DNA from: Corynebacterium matruchotii
GTDB lineage: Bacteria; Actinomycetota; Actinomycetes; Mycobacteriales; Mycobacteriaceae
Reading direction: 5' to 3'
NCBI RefSeq assembly: GCF_011612265.2
Contig: NZ_CP050134.2
Span: 1,240,001 to 1,304,000, forward strand
Length of the DNA: 64,000 nucleotides
Shown: positions 37,735 to 47,360 of the stretch, piece after piece
Position numbering within the stretch: the stretch's first letter is position 1
Layout: every line of letters starts with the position of its first letter
The notes under the pieces: generated by a model
Database searches by the model: none
What the model saw: only the letters and a program-made list of their open reading frames with translations
Told to the model about the DNA's origin: nothing
Translations under genes and position numbers: made by a program

Positions 37735-38433
37735 TTAGCCTTCCCGAACCGGCAGCTTCCGGTCAAAAACCAGCCCAAGAACCCCCACACAGGTCAAACA
37801 CACAGTAATCACCATAATGGTGGGATCCGCCTTCCCCGTTAAGGTGTTACCAAGGAAAACCGTGGCAATAGTACCCGGGGCCGACCCGACCAATGTGGCC
37901 ACCGTAAACCCCACAAGCGGAACCGACGTCAACGCCGCCGCATAATTCAGCACCGAAAACGGCACACCAGCAATCATCCGCAGCGATGTCACCGCCAACC
38001 ATCCCCGGGCCCGCAACCTGGCATTAATCCCCGAAACCGCCGGATGCGCCAACCTAGGCGCCATCCAATCCCCCAACAAATACCGCACCACGCTGAGTGA
38101 AACCGCGGCGGAAACCGTGGTCGCCGTCAGCGCCACCACAATCCCCAACCATGGGCCAAACAACACCCCCGAACTCAACGTGAAAATCGTCCGCGGAATC
38201 GGAAACTGCGTTACCACCACATAACCAAACACAAACACCATCACAAACCACCTGCCCGTCCCCGCAGCCCACGCATTCATCGTGGCCAAAGACGGCACCT
38301 TCACAGTAAACGTGATAATAATCATGCCGACCACAAGCAACCCGACAACAAGCTTCCGCCACAGCGGCCAGCTGCGGATACTTGCAGCCGCATCACGTAT
38401 AACACCAACACTAAAGTCCCAAATGGTTCGCAC
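37735..38433 (-). CDS. TVP38/TMEM64 (DedA-like, SNARE-associated) membrane protein
   Basis: A 232-residue integral membrane protein with about six helices. The conserved block VVTQFPIPRTIFTLSSGVLFG, and later RMIAGVPFSVLNYAAALTSV, identify the VTT/TVP38 family, relatives of DedA proteins implicated in lipid translocation. The equivalent mycobacterial gene (Rv1491c) lies at the same place between stomatin and mutA. It is divergent from mutA with a 200-base gap. Substrate unknown. Confidence 0.9.
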   Translation of the reverse strand: MRTIWDFSVGVIRDAAASIRSWPLWRKLVVGLLVVGMIIITFTVKVPSLATMNAWAAGTGRWFVMVFVFGYVVVTQFPIPRTIFTLSSGVLFGPWLGIVVALTATTVSAAVSLSVVRYLLGDWMAPRLAHPAVSGINARLRARGWLAVTSLRMIAGVPFSVLNYAAALTSVPLVGFTVATLVGSAPGTIATVFLGNTLTGKADPTIMVITVCLTCVGVLGLVFDRKLPVREG

Positions 38434-38553
38434 ACCGAAATCCTAGTCAAATAACCCCCAAAACCACAGTGGCATAGGGTTAAAATAGGTGAAGGCTGTA
38501 CGCGTCACCCCACATAGGGTGATAAACGCAGCACATCAGTAACTGTTCACCGC

Positions 38554-38640
38554 GTAGTTTCCCTGAAACCAAGGCTGTTGCTCACATCACACCTTTTACC
38601 TTTCGCGGAAACTACCTCAAAAGGGGAGTGGGACCCACTC
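38554..38640 (+). promoter_or_regulatory. mutA leader with inverted repeats at the ribosome site
   Basis: GTAGTTTCC (38554-38562) and GGAAACTAC (38607-38615) could form a long-range stem. Directly before the GTG, GAGTGG (38626-38631) pairs with CCACTC (38635-38640) around a three-base loop, including part of the AAGGGGAG ribosome-binding sequence. Such a structure could limit translation initiation; this is inference. Confidence 0.4.
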
Positions 38641-40437
38641 GTGACTGACGCACCAAACACCTTGATCGAGAAGCAACAAGCCTGGTACAAGGCCGTTGCC
38701 GGAGTGTTCGCCCGCGTCCAAAAAAAGGATGTCGCCGACATCCCCCTGGATATCTGGCAAAAACTCATTAAAACCACCTACGATGGCATCCCCATCAATC
38801 CGCTCTACAACCGAGCCGATGAACTCGAAGAAGCCGCCCTGCCCGGCGTCTTCCCCTACCGGCGCGGCGCCGCCGGAGTAGGCCAAGAAAACCAAGGCTG
38901 GGGAGTCGCCGAATCCTTCGACGAAAAATCCACCAACCAACAAGTCCTTGACTCGCTCTACAACGGCACCACCAACCTCGTCATCCAGGGCAGCGCCGAC
39001 ATCGCCACCCTGCTCAACGGGGTCTACCTGTCCCTGTGCCCCGTGCGACTCTTCGCCGGAGTCCGCACCGTCGAACAGGCAAAAGCCCTCTTCGCCGTCG
39101 CAGACAGCCAACAAGAAACCCCCCAACTCATCGAACTCGGCGCCACCCCCCTCACCTCCATGGTCAACGGCGGCGCCACCATCAGCCTCGATGACACCAT
39201 CGAACTAGCCAAACAAGCCGCCCAACGCGATAACACCCGCGCCATCCTGGTCGACGCCGTCACCTTCTCCAATCAGGGTGCTACTGATGCAGAAGAAATC
39301 GGCCTCGCCCTCGCCGCCGGAGTCGAATACCTCCGCGCCCTCACCGACGCCGGATTCACCATCGAACAAGCACTCGATCAAATCTCCTTCCGGTTCGCCA
39401 CCACCGACGAACAATTCGCCCAAATCGCAAAATTCCGGGCAGCCCGCCAACTCTGGGCCCGCGTCGCCGAAATCGTCGGCGCCCCCGAACACGGCACCTG
39501 CCCCCAACACGCACTCACCGCCCCGGTCATGTTCACCCAACGCGACCCCTGGGTCAACATGCTCCGCTCCACCGTCGCTGCCTTCGCCGCCGGTGTTGGC
39601 GGCGCCACCGACGTGGAAGTGCTCCCCTTCGACTGGGCCATCCCCGGCGGATTGCCGAAAACCTCACGCAGCTTCGCCCGCCGCATCGCCCGCAACACCA
39701 ACCTGCTTCTTCTCGAAGAATCCCACCTCAGCCACGTCATCGACCCCGGTGGCGGCTCCTACTTCATCGAAGCCTTCACCACCCAACTCGCTGACAAAGC
39801 CTGGGAAGTCTTCACCAGCGTCGAAGCCGAAGGCGGCCTACAACAAGCCATCGCAGCCGGCACCGTCGCAAAGCTGCTTGACGACGCACACGAGGCGCAA
39901 CGCAAAGACATCGCCCGGCGCATCAAGAAAATCACCGCCATCAACGAATTCCCCAACCTCGCCGAAGCACCACTGCCCGCCGACCTGCGAGTAGAACCCA
40001 GCCGCGTCCGCCGCTGGGCCGCCGAATTCGAAGCGCTCCGCAACCGCTCCGACGCCTACATGGAAGTCCGTGGCACCCGACCCGCAGCGGTACTCATCCC
40101 CCTCGGGCCGCTCGCCAAACACAACATCCGCACCGGATTCGCCACCAACCTCCTCGCCTCCGGCGGCATCGAAGCCCTCAACCCCGGCCAAGTAACCCCC
40201 GGAACCGAAGAATTCACCACCGCAGCAAAATCCGCCCCCATCGCGGTCATCTGCGGCACCGACCAGGAATACGACGCCACCGGCAAAGACGCCTACGAAG
40301 CCCTCCGTGCCGCCGGCGTCGACACCATCCTGCTCGCCGGATCCCCAGGACACGAATTCGAACCAGACGGATACCTCAATATGAAAATCGACGCAGCGGC
40401 AACCCTGGCCGAACTGCTCACGAAGTTGGGAGCATAA
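38641..40437 (+). CDS. mutA: Methylmalonyl-CoA mutase, small (beta) subunit
   Basis: Non-catalytic partner of the B12-dependent mutase that interconverts methylmalonyl-CoA and succinyl-CoA. The 598-residue protein has the mutase barrel (GVFPYRRGAAGVGQENQGWGV, FAGVRTVEQAKALFAVADSQ, HVIDPGGGSYFIEAFT). It has a degenerate cobalamin-domain C-terminus (VICGTDQEYDATGKDAYEAL) without the DxHxxG cobalt ligand motif, as expected for the small subunit. The GTG at 38641 is chosen by family length; the frame continues upstream into the leader. mutB follows three bases later. Confidence 0.95.
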   Translation: MTDAPNTLIEKQQAWYKAVAGVFARVQKKDVADIPLDIWQKLIKTTYDGIPINPLYNRADELEEAALPGVFPYRRGAAGVGQENQGWGVAESFDEKSTNQQVLDSLYNGTTNLVIQGSADIATLLNGVYLSLCPVRLFAGVRTVEQAKALFAVADSQQETPQLIELGATPLTSMVNGGATISLDDTIELAKQAAQRDNTRAILVDAVTFSNQGATDAEEIGLALAAGVEYLRALTDAGFTIEQALDQISFRFATTDEQFAQIAKFRAARQLWARVAEIVGAPEHGTCPQHALTAPVMFTQRDPWVNMLRSTVAAFAAGVGGATDVEVLPFDWAIPGGLPKTSRSFARRIARNTNLLLLEESHLSHVIDPGGGSYFIEAFTTQLADKAWEVFTSVEAEGGLQQAIAAGTVAKLLDDAHEAQRKDIARRIKKITAINEFPNLAEAPLPADLRVEPSRVRRWAAEFEALRNRSDAYMEVRGTRPAAVLIPLGPLAKHNIRTGFATNLLASGGIEALNPGQVTPGTEEFTTAAKSAPIAVICGTDQEYDATGKDAYEALRAAGVDTILLAGSPGHEFEPDGYLNMKIDAAATLAELLTKLGA

Positions 40438-40440
40438 GCC

Positions 40441-42666
40441 ATGAGCACCATCCCTAATTTTGCCAACTACCCCGCACAATCCGACGCCACACCCACCGAG
40501 GCAGACGTCACCTACCTGCGCGACCAAGTATGGGAAACCCCCGAAGGCATCGACGTCCCCCGAGTCTTCGACCGCGCCGACCGTAACAACGCCGTCGCCG
40601 ATGACCAACTCGACTCCTTCCCCGGCATGCCCCCCTTCATGCGCGGCCCCTACCCAACCATGTACACCAACCAGCCCTGGACCATCCGCCAATACGCTGG
40701 TTTCTCCACCGCCGCCGAATCCAACGCCTTCTACCGGCGCAACCTCGCAGCCGGCCAAAAAGGCCTCTCCGTCGCATTCGACCTCGCCACCCACCGCGGC
40801 TACGACTCCGACAACGAACGCGTCCTCGGCGACGTCGGCATGGCAGGCGTGGCCATCGACTCCATCCTGGACATGCGGCAACTCTTCGAAGGCATCGACC
40901 TGGGCAACGTCTCCGTCTCCATGACCATGAACGGCGCCGTCCTCCCCGTCCTCGCCCTCTACATTGTTGCCGCCGAGGAACAAGGAGTGCCCCCCGAAAA
41001 ACTCGCGGGCACCATCCAAAACGACATCCTCAAAGAATTCATGGTGCGTAATACCTACATTTACCCACCAAAACCCTCCATGCGCATCATCTCCAACATC
41101 TTCGAATACACCTCCATGAAGATGCCGCGCTTCAACTCCATCTCCATCTCCGGCTACCACATCCAAGAAGCCGGTGCCACCGCCGACCTGGAACTCGCTT
41201 ACACCCTCGCCGACGGTGTCGAATACATTCGCGCCGGCAAAGATGTCGGCCTTGACGTGGACAAATTCGCCCCCCGCCTCTCCTTCTTCTGGGGCATCTC
41301 CATGTACACCTTCATGGAGATTGCCAAGCTGCGCGCCGGGCGGTTGCTGTGGAGCGAGCTGGTGGCCAAGTTTGGGCCGAAGAACCCCAAGTCACAGTCG
41401 CTGCGCACACACTCGCAAACATCCGGTTGGTCGCTGACCGCCCAAGACGTGTTCAATAACGTGCCGCGCACCTGCATTGAGGCCATGGCCGCAACCCAGG
41501 GCCACACCCAGTCGCTGCACACCAATGCGCTGGATGAGGCGCTGGCCCTGCCCACCGACTTCTCCGCCCGCATTGCCCGGAACACCCAGCTGCTGCTGCA
41601 GCAAGAATCCGGCACGGTGCGGCCCGTCGACCCATGGGCTGGCTCCTACTACATTGAGTGGCTCACCGAACAGTTGGCGGAGCGGGCCCGCGCCCATATC
41701 GAAGAAGTGGAGGCCGCCGGCGGCATGGCCCAGGCCACCATCGAGGGCATCCCGAAGCTCCGCATCGAGGAATCCGCCGCCCGCACCCAGGCCCGTATCG
41801 ACTCCGGCCGGCAAGCCCTCATCGGCGTGAACAAATATGTGGTGCCCGAAGACGAGCAGATCGAAGTGCTCAAGGTGGACAACACCAAGGTGCGCGCCGA
41901 ACAGCTGGCCAAGCTGAAGCAACTTCGCGCCGAGCGTGACGAAGCAGCCGTGCAGGCCGCCCTGGAGGCGCTCACCGCAGCCGCCGCCAAGGAAGACAAA
42001 GAGCCCGGTAACCTGGACGAAAACCTGCTCAAGCTGTCCGTGGATGCCGCCCGCGCCAAGGCCACCGTCGGCGAAATCTCCTACGCCCTCGAAAAGGTGT
42101 TCGGGCGCCATGAGGCGGAGATCCGCACCCTGTCCGGCGTATACAAGGATGAAGTAGGGAAGGAAGGTGCCGTGGGTAACGTCGAAAAAGCCATCGCCAT
42201 GGCCGACGCATTCGAAGCCGAAGAAGGCCGCCGGCCGCGTATCTACATCGCCAAGATGGGCCAGGATGGCCATGACCGGGGACAGAAGGTGGTAGCCTCC
42301 GCCTACGCCGACCTGGGCATGGACGTCGATGTGGGACCCCTGTTCCAAACCCCCGCCGAGGCCGCCCGGGCCGCAGTGGACTCCGACGTCCACGTCGTGG
42401 GCGTGTCCTCGCTGGCAGCCGGCCACCTCACCCTGGTGCCGGCCCTGAAGGAAGAACTGGCCAAACTCGGCCGGGAAGACATCATGATCGTCGTGGGCGG
42501 CGTCATCCCACCAGGAGACTTCCAGGAACTCTACGACGACGGTGCCGTAGCCATCTACCCGCCCGGAACAGTCATCGCCGACTCCGCCATTGACATGCTG
42601 ACAAAGCTGTCAAAGCAGTTGGGCCTGGACCTCGACGTCCCGGACGACACCGCGAGCGCCTCATAA
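40441..42666 (+). CDS. mutB: Methylmalonyl-CoA mutase, large (alpha) subunit
   Basis: Catalytic subunit, 741 residues. The substrate barrel begins with [21 protein letters not shown] near residue 68 and contains [20 protein letters not shown]. The C-terminal B12 domain has [15 protein letters not shown] near residue 605, carrying the DxHxxG histidine that ligates cobalt, then [12 protein letters not shown] and [12 protein letters not shown]. It forms an operon with mutA and meaB, so the strain likely imports or makes cobalamin. Confidence 0.97.
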   Translation: MSTIPNFANYPAQSDATPTEADVTYLRDQVWETPEGIDVPRVFDRADRNNAVADDQLDSFPGMPPFMRGPYPTMYTNQPWTIRQYAGFSTAAESNAFYRRNLAAGQKGLSVAFDLATHRGYDSDNERVLGDVGMAGVAIDSILDMRQLFEGIDLGNVSVSMTMNGAVLPVLALYIVAAEEQGVPPEKLAGTIQNDILKEFMVRNTYIYPPKPSMRIISNIFEYTSMKMPRFNSISISGYHIQEAGATADLELAYTLADGVEYIRAGKDVGLDVDKFAPRLSFFWGISMYTFMEIAKLRAGRLLWSELVAKFGPKNPKSQSLRTHSQTSGWSLTAQDVFNNVPRTCIEAMAATQGHTQSLHTNALDEALALPTDFSARIARNTQLLLQQESGTVRPVDPWAGSYYIEWLTEQLAERARAHIEEVEAAGGMAQATIEGIPKLRIEESAARTQARIDSGRQALIGVNKYVVPEDEQIEVLKVDNTKVRAEQLAKLKQLRAERDEAAVQAALEALTAAAAKEDKEPGNLDENLLKLSVDAARAKATVGEISYALEKVFGRHEAEIRTLSGVYKDEVGKEGAVGNVEKAIAMADAFEAEEGRRPRIYIAKMGQDGHDRGQKVVASAYADLGMDVDVGPLFQTPAEAARAAVDSDVHVVGVSSLAAGHLTLVPALKEELAKLGREDIMIVVGGVIPPGDFQELYDDGAVAIYPPGTVIADSAIDMLTKLSKQLGLDLDVPDDTASAS

Positions 42667-42700
42667 CCACGGGCTCCTGACCACGGGTTAGTTTCATGAC

Positions 42701-42734
42701 ATGCCGGCCACCTGTTCCATCATGTGGCCGGCAT
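42701..42734 (+). other. 11-bp stem-loop in the mutB-meaB gap
   Basis: ATGCCGGCCAC (42701-42711) is exactly complementary to GTGGCCGGCAT (42724-42734). It is followed by TGACATTC, not a T run, so it is more likely a processing or partial-termination element than a full terminator. Confidence 0.5.
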
Positions 42735-42779
42735 TGACATTCAGAGCCAAAAAATCTTCAAAGGAAAGCACCAACCACC

Positions 42780-43877
42780 ATGACCATTGACGACGAATAC
42801 CTCGAACACCACCTCGGCTCCCTCATGACCACCGCCGGCACCGACCTAGGCGAACAGACCGCCGTGGCCCCAGAAATCGTCACCCGCGCCCGCCGCCGCA
42901 TTGATGTCGATGAGCTGTTCACCGGGGTACGCGCAGGCGAACGCACCCACATTTCCCGGGCCATCACCCTGCTGGAATCCACCGCCCCCGCCCACCGGGT
43001 GCTAGCGCAAGAACTCCTGGTCAAACTCTTGCCCTTCACCGGCAACGCGTTACGGGTAGGCATCACCGGGGTGCCCGGCGTGGGCAAATCCACGTTCATC
43101 GAGGCCCTAGGCATGACACTCATCGGCGATGGCCACAAGCTTGCCGTACTGGCCATCGACCCGTCGTCAACAAAAACCCGCGGCTCAATCCTGGGGGACA
43201 AAACCCGCATGGCCAAACTAGCCCGGGAAGACAATGCGTTTATCCGCCCATCGCCGTCCGCCGGCACCCTAGGCGGCGTGGCCAAAGCCACCCGGGAATC
43301 CATGGTGGTATTCGAAGCAGCCGGGTTCGACGTGATCCTGGTGGAAACTGTGGGCGTGGGCCAATCCGAGGTAGCGGTCTCGCAAATGGTGGACTGCTTC
43401 ACATTCCTGGCGTTAGCAGGCGCCGGCGACCAGCTACAAGGCATCAAAAAAGGCATCCTAGAGATGGCGGACCTGGTGGCAATCAACAAGGCCGACGGCC
43501 CAAACCTGAAGAACGCAAAACGAGCCGCCCGGGAACTATCGGCAGCCATGCGCATGGTCCGGCCCGAAAACGCCTCATGGCACCCACCCACAATGACCAT
43601 GTCCGCCGTCGAACACGAAGGCATCGACACATTCTGGAAACACGTGCAAGACCACCACAAGGCCATGCTAGAATCCGGCGCCTTCGAACACACGCGCAGG
43701 GAACAACAAGTGCAATGGATGTGGTCCATGGTGCATGAAACCCTATTGCAACGACTGAACACCAATCCGAACGTGGTTGCGACCCGCAAACTGGTAGAAT
43801 CCCAACTGCGGCAGGCACAAATCACCCCAACCCTGGCGGCGGAAAAGATTCTGGCGGCGTTCGACCATGAAGACTAG
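42780..43877 (+). CDS. meaB: MeaB-type G3E GTPase, methylmalonyl-CoA mutase chaperone
   Basis: GTPase that protects and reloads cobalamin in methylmalonyl-CoA mutase (also called ArgK-like). In 365 residues: Walker A GVPGVGKSTFIEALG near residue 97, the AIDPSSTKTRGSILGDKTRM block near residue 124, VETVGVGQSE near residue 191, and the base-recognition NKAD near residue 236. AAAGGA lies nine bases before the ATG. Its last 11 bases overlap the start of the downstream CtaA-like gene. Confidence 0.95.
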   Translation: MTIDDEYLEHHLGSLMTTAGTDLGEQTAVAPEIVTRARRRIDVDELFTGVRAGERTHISRAITLLESTAPAHRVLAQELLVKLLPFTGNALRVGITGVPGVGKSTFIEALGMTLIGDGHKLAVLAIDPSSTKTRGSILGDKTRMAKLAREDNAFIRPSPSAGTLGGVAKATRESMVVFEAAGFDVILVETVGVGQSEVAVSQMVDCFTFLALAGAGDQLQGIKKGILEMADLVAINKADGPNLKNAKRAARELSAAMRMVRPENASWHPPTMTMSAVEHEGIDTFWKHVQDHHKAMLESGAFEHTRREQQVQWMWSMVHETLLQRLNTNPNVVATRKLVESQLRQAQITPTLAAEKILAAFDHED

Positions 43878-44688
43878 CGCCTCAACCCTGTGGTGCTTGA
43901 AGATCGCCGCATTCATCACATTCGGCACGGTTGCCCTGGGGGCGGTGGTGTGCGCCACCTATTCGAGTGCGGCATGCCCAAACTGGCCAGGCTGCTACTT
44001 CGGGCAGATTCTGCCCCGGGGCGAACTCAACCCAATCATTGAATTCACGCACCGAGTATTCGCCATGTCAACCCTGCCGGCGCTACTCGTCGCCGCGGTT
44101 ATGGCGCGGAAACATCCACTCCGGGTGGTGCGCGTTCTACCGTGGTTTGCGGTGGCTGGTGCCCTGGGCGCGGGCATTTTCGGCATGTTCACCATCAAGA
44201 CGGGGTTGACACCCATCCAGGGCATGGCCGACCTGTGGTGCGCACTCATGTCCCTGGTGACCATTGTGATCACCCTGGTTGCGGCGCGCCGGGTGGAGCT
44301 GGAACAGAATCGTCGAATAGCCCAGTTGGCGTATGGGGTGCTGGGCGGGCTGTTTGTCTTGCACGGCCTGGGGGTTCTCACCGCGGCCGCGGGCTCGTAC
44401 ACCCGGTGTATGGGGTGGCCGTTGTGGCTGGTCAACGACATGGATAAGACGCCCGCGTTGCAACTCGCCCGCGTGGGGTTGGCCGTGATTATCCTGGTAG
44501 GCATGGGGGTGTTGGCGTGGCGCACCAAGATGGTCCTGCCCCTGGCCATGCTGCTGGCCGTCGAGCTGATTCTCGGGGTGATTATTCGCGTGAATGGGCT
44601 CAATGGGCTCCTAGGGTCGCTGTATGGCATCACGGCGGTGACCATTGTTGCGACCGTGGCATGGGTGGCCGGACGCTACCGGCTGTGA
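43867..44688 (+). CDS. COX15/CtaA-family membrane protein (haem A synthase-like paralogue)
   Basis: A 273-residue membrane protein with about eight helices. AACPNWPGC near residue 37, followed by IIEFTHRVFA, corresponds to the first-half CtaA motif (Cys-x-x-Trp-Pro and haem-ligand His). A second-half counterpart, YTRCMGWPLW, lies near residue 177, but the expected second haem histidine region is less clear (FVLHGLGVLTA may supply one). The window also has a canonical ctaA at 10927-11910, so this is a paralogue. It overlaps the meaB stop by 11 bases. Role unknown; a haem-modifying or haem-binding membrane protein is the natural guess. Confidence 0.75.
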   Translation: MKTSASTLWCLKIAAFITFGTVALGAVVCATYSSAACPNWPGCYFGQILPRGELNPIIEFTHRVFAMSTLPALLVAAVMARKHPLRVVRVLPWFAVAGALGAGIFGMFTIKTGLTPIQGMADLWCALMSLVTIVITLVAARRVELEQNRRIAQLAYGVLGGLFVLHGLGVLTAAAGSYTRCMGWPLWLVNDMDKTPALQLARVGLAVIILVGMGVLAWRTKMVLPLAMLLAVELILGVIIRVNGLNGLLGSLYGITAVTIVATVAWVAGRYRL

Positions 44689-44852
44689 GCTTTTCGACGG
44701 CTTCCTATCAGGGATATGCCAGGTTTTCGCCACTAAAACTCTAATAGGCTGGTGGGAATCTAGCATGAGGGCGAAAGTGATTCTCCAGTTTCATTGTGCA
44801 GAATGAGAACCAATGTTGTAACGGACCAACTGCGAAATTGAAGGAGAATCCC

Positions 44853-46115
44853 ATGTCGAACCGTAAATCTCTCACCATGATTGTTGCCGGCCTGTCTACC
44901 GCCCTGGCGCTCACCGCCTGTAGTAAGACTGTTGATGCTGCGACGTTTCCCACGGCGTCGATAAGCAATGTGGCCTACAGCGAGCAGGAAGCGAAACAGC
45001 TGCCCAGCGATGGCACCATCACCGAGGCGGGCGTGTACAAGGTGAGCGGGAATATCACCACGCCGATTACCGTCAACGCCCCCAAGGATGCTGCCGTGGT
45101 GCTGCGGCTTGATGGGGCCACCATAAACTCCACGGTGAGCATCAAGCAGGCGGGGGATGTGGTGCTGTATGTGGCCGGGGACTCCAGTATTAGCAGCACC
45201 GACGGCCATGGGGTGGATTCAAAGAGTAACCTCACAATTGATGGGTCCGGCAAGCTCACCGTCACGTCGAAAGACAAGGACGCCATCCATTCGGACGAAA
45301 ACCTGACCGTCACCGGCGGCACCCTGGAGATTTCCGCGGGCGACGACGGCCTGAAGGCGGTGAAGAACCTCACGATTGATGGGGGCACTATTAACGTGAG
45401 CAAGTCGAATGAGGCCCTGGAGGCGCTCAATGTGACTATCAATAACGGCACGGTGACTACGCATTCCACCGATGATGGGATGAACGCTTCGCTTGACGAC
45501 GGCCTGGCGGACCAGAACGCCACCCCCTCGATCACCATCAACGGCGGCACTGTGAAGGTTTATGCGGATGCTGATGGGCTGGATTCTAACGGTAATCTGA
45601 CTATCACCGGTGGCACTACCACGGTGATTGGCCCGACCACCGTGGATAACGGTAGTTTCGACGCGGACGGCACGTTTACTATCACTGGTGGCACGGTGGT
45701 CGGTATCGGTAGTGGTGGTATGCCGCAGACTCCCACGGCTGGGCAGGGGTGGGTTCAGCAGAATGTGACGGTGAAGGCCCAGGATCGGGTGAAGGTTACT
45801 GATAGTAATGATGCTGAGGTGGTGTCGTTGATGGCGGAGCAGGCCGCGACCTCGTTGTTTGTGTCTATGCCGCAGATTACAGAAGGTCAAACCTATAAGG
45901 TGACTAGTGGTTCGGCCACGACCGAGGTGGTGGCGGGGGAGAACGCCCAGGGTGGGTTTGGTCCTGGTCCTGGTGGGGTTGGTGGCCCTGGGGCTGGTGG
46001 TAGCAGTGATCTTGGTGTGGTGCCCCCGGAGAATGGTGATCTGCGGGCGCCTGCTCTTACTGGTAGTAGTCGTCGTGGTGAGACGAACCAGCCGACGGAT
46101 GGCTCATCCTCATAA
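44853..46115 (+). CDS. Secreted lipoprotein, carbohydrate-binding beta-helix type (Cthe_2159-like)
   Basis: A 420-residue predicted lipoprotein. The signal peptide ends in the lipobox LTAC (cysteine near residue 23). The body consists of repeated short strands such as LTIDGSGKLTVTS, LTVTGGTLEISAGDDGLKA and LTIDGGTINVS, a right-handed beta-helix like the carbohydrate-binding domain of the Cthe_2159 family. Asp-rich turns in these repeats would suit calcium binding. The C-terminus is Gly/Pro-rich and low complexity. AAGGAG lies seven bases before the ATG. It is a single-gene unit with a terminator at 46140. A polysaccharide-binding surface role is inferred. Confidence 0.82.
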   Translation: MSNRKSLTMIVAGLSTALALTACSKTVDAATFPTASISNVAYSEQEAKQLPSDGTITEAGVYKVSGNITTPITVNAPKDAAVVLRLDGATINSTVSIKQAGDVVLYVAGDSSISSTDGHGVDSKSNLTIDGSGKLTVTSKDKDAIHSDENLTVTGGTLEISAGDDGLKAVKNLTIDGGTINVSKSNEALEALNVTINNGTVTTHSTDDGMNASLDDGLADQNATPSITINGGTVKVYADADGLDSNGNLTITGGTTTVIGPTTVDNGSFDADGTFTITGGTVVGIGSGGMPQTPTAGQGWVQQNVTVKAQDRVKVTDSNDAEVVSLMAEQAATSLFVSMPQITEGQTYKVTSGSATTEVVAGENAQGGFGPGPGGVGGPGAGGSSDLGVVPPENGDLRAPALTGSSRRGETNQPTDGSSS

Positions 46116-46139
46116 TAGTGGGGGAGTAACAGACTTCCT

Positions 46140-46172
46140 CGGCCCTTGGTTTACGCACCCAGGGGCCGGGGG
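46140..46172 (+). terminator. Terminator of the beta-helix lipoprotein gene
   Basis: CGGCCC (46140-46145) pairs with GGGCCG (46163-46168), extended inward by TTGG/CCCA with one mismatch. GGGGTTTTG follows. It lies 24 bases after the stop codon. Confidence 0.7.
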
Positions 46173-46226
46173 TTTTGCTGTAGCTATTGCTTTGTGGGGG
46201 TTGTTCAATGAGTTGATCATTATCAT

Positions 46227-46286
46227 AATATTCCCTGTTAGTTCATGACTCATTGAATCATAAACTCATTACTAACAGGGAGTATT
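46227..46286 (-). terminator. Long hairpin terminating the tandem-paralogue array
   Basis: Bases 46227-46242 and 46271-46286 are complementary over 16 positions with one G-U pair. TTTT follows on the plus strand. Located 39 bases past the last gene of the minus-strand array, it marks the boundary between core sequence and the AT-richer island, and could stop transcription in both directions. Confidence 0.7.
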
Positions 46287-46324
46287 TTCGTTAACTATCA
46301 CACACAACCCTAGGGCTGTGTTCA

Positions 46325-46648
46325 TCATCGTATATATGGTTCAATAACGTATACCTTCATTCCTCGTAGCGATTCCAAATCAACTACCGGGTCCATGGCC
46401 GCGAATTTCCGCACATTCCTCTGAGTAAGACCAATGATAGGATCATCCCAATCAGGATTATCAAATTCCTTATCATTGACCCACAACGCTAAATACGGCC
46501 TCTTTAACTCCAGATCAAGCCACGCACCAGAATTCACTAAATCATCTAAAAGCAAATCACCAGTATAATCAGATATCCCCGGATACCGCCCTAACACTGC
46601 CGGGGGACGCGCCTCATCAGCAACCCGATCAAACAAATCCTTAGCCAT
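46325..46648 (-). CDS. Tandem-array paralogue 1 (unknown family)
   Basis: About 107 residues, last gene of a six-copy minus-strand array; family not recognised. The constant scaffold is VADEARPPAxLGR (residues 9-21), LLLDDLV-SGAWLDLELK in the centre, LALWVN, FDNPD, and the C-terminal KFAAMxPxxDLESLRGM. Variable patches are YPGISDYTGD and WDDPIIGLTQRNV. The tail is YVIEPYIR. No signal peptide, membrane helix or catalytic motif is seen; the protein is small and acidic. The ATG (MAKDLF) is preferred over GTG and ATG codons three and two codons upstream because AGGTGAT is correctly spaced before it. A short spacer links it to copy 2. Confidence 0.8.
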   Translation of the reverse strand: MAKDLFDRVADEARPPAVLGRYPGISDYTGDLLLDDLVNSGAWLDLELKRPYLALWVNDKEFDNPDWDDPIIGLTQRNVRKFAAMDPVVDLESLRGMKVYVIEPYIR

Positions 46649-46678
46649 TACCATCACCTAGATCTTTTGGTTTTGTTG

Positions 46679-46996
46679 TTAATCATCGTAAACGAGTTTC
46701 ACCTTCATTCCTCGTAGTGATTCTAGGTCGACTACTGGGTCCATTGCTGCGAATTTGTGTGCGTCTGAATTGGTAAGAATCTCAATGGGATCATCTAAAT
46801 CAGGATTATCGAAATCCTCCTCATTCACCCACAACGCTAAAAACGGCCTTTTTAGTTCCAGGTCAAGCCATGCACCAGACTCTACTAAATCATTCAAAAG
46901 CACCTCGACAAAATAGTCGGCTATCCCTGGATACCGCCCCAACACTGCCGGGGGACGTGCTTCGTCAGCAACCCGATGGAATAAATCCTTAGCCAT
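46679..46996 (-). CDS. Tandem-array paralogue 2 (unknown family)
   Basis: About 105 residues. It shares the array scaffold, with variable patches YPGIADYFVEV and LDDPIEILTNSDAH; the second patch differs most of all six copies (LTNSDAHKF instead of the QxNxRKF pattern). The tail is of the KLVYDD type, unlike copies 1 and 3 on either side, which suggests exchange of 3' ends between copies. AGGTGAT precedes the chosen ATG. It is separated from copies 1 and 3 by spacers of only about 20-30 bases and is probably cotranscribed with them. Confidence 0.8.
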   Translation of the reverse strand: MAKDLFHRVADEARPPAVLGRYPGIADYFVEVLLNDLVESGAWLDLELKRPFLALWVNEEDFDNPDLDDPIEILTNSDAHKFAAMDPVVDLESLRGMKVKLVYDD

Positions 46997-47028
46997 TACC
47001 ATCACCTAGATCTTTTGAGTGTTGTTCG

Positions 47029-47349
47029 TCATCGTACATATGGTTCAATATGGTATACCCGCATTCCTCGTAGCGATTCCAAATCAACTACCGGGTCCAT
47101 TGCCGCGAATTTGCGCACATTCTCCTGGTCAATAGCAATAATAGGATCAGCCCAATCAGGGTTATCGAAATCCTCCTCATTCACCCACAACGCTAAAAAC
47201 GGCCTTTTAAGTTCGAGGTCAAGCCATGCACCAGACTCCACTAAATCATCCAAAAGCACCTGCTCAAAATCCTCATACAACCCATACCGCCCCAACACTG
47301 CCGGGGGACGTGCTTCGTCAGCTACCCGCTGAAACAAACTTTTAGCCAT
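47029..47349 (-). CDS. Tandem-array paralogue 3 (unknown family)
   Basis: About 106 residues. The first variable patch is one residue shorter (YGLYEDFEQV); the second is WADPIIAIDQENV. The tail is YHIEPYVR, closely matching copy 1. It is the first gene after a long spacer carrying a repeated promoter-like element at 47361-47455, so copies 3-2-1 likely form one transcription unit. GGTGAT precedes the ATG. Confidence 0.8.
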   Translation of the reverse strand: MAKSLFQRVADEARPPAVLGRYGLYEDFEQVLLDDLVESGAWLDLELKRPFLALWVNEEDFDNPDWADPIIAIDQENVRKFAAMDPVVDLESLRGMRVYHIEPYVR

Positions 47350-47360
47350 TACCATCACCG

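Noticed and set aside
39838..41166. Minus-strand open frame of 442 codons across the mutA-mutB junction
   Set aside because: Antisense shadow of two certain genes; composition is Gly/Val/Asp-biased and no ribosome site is present.
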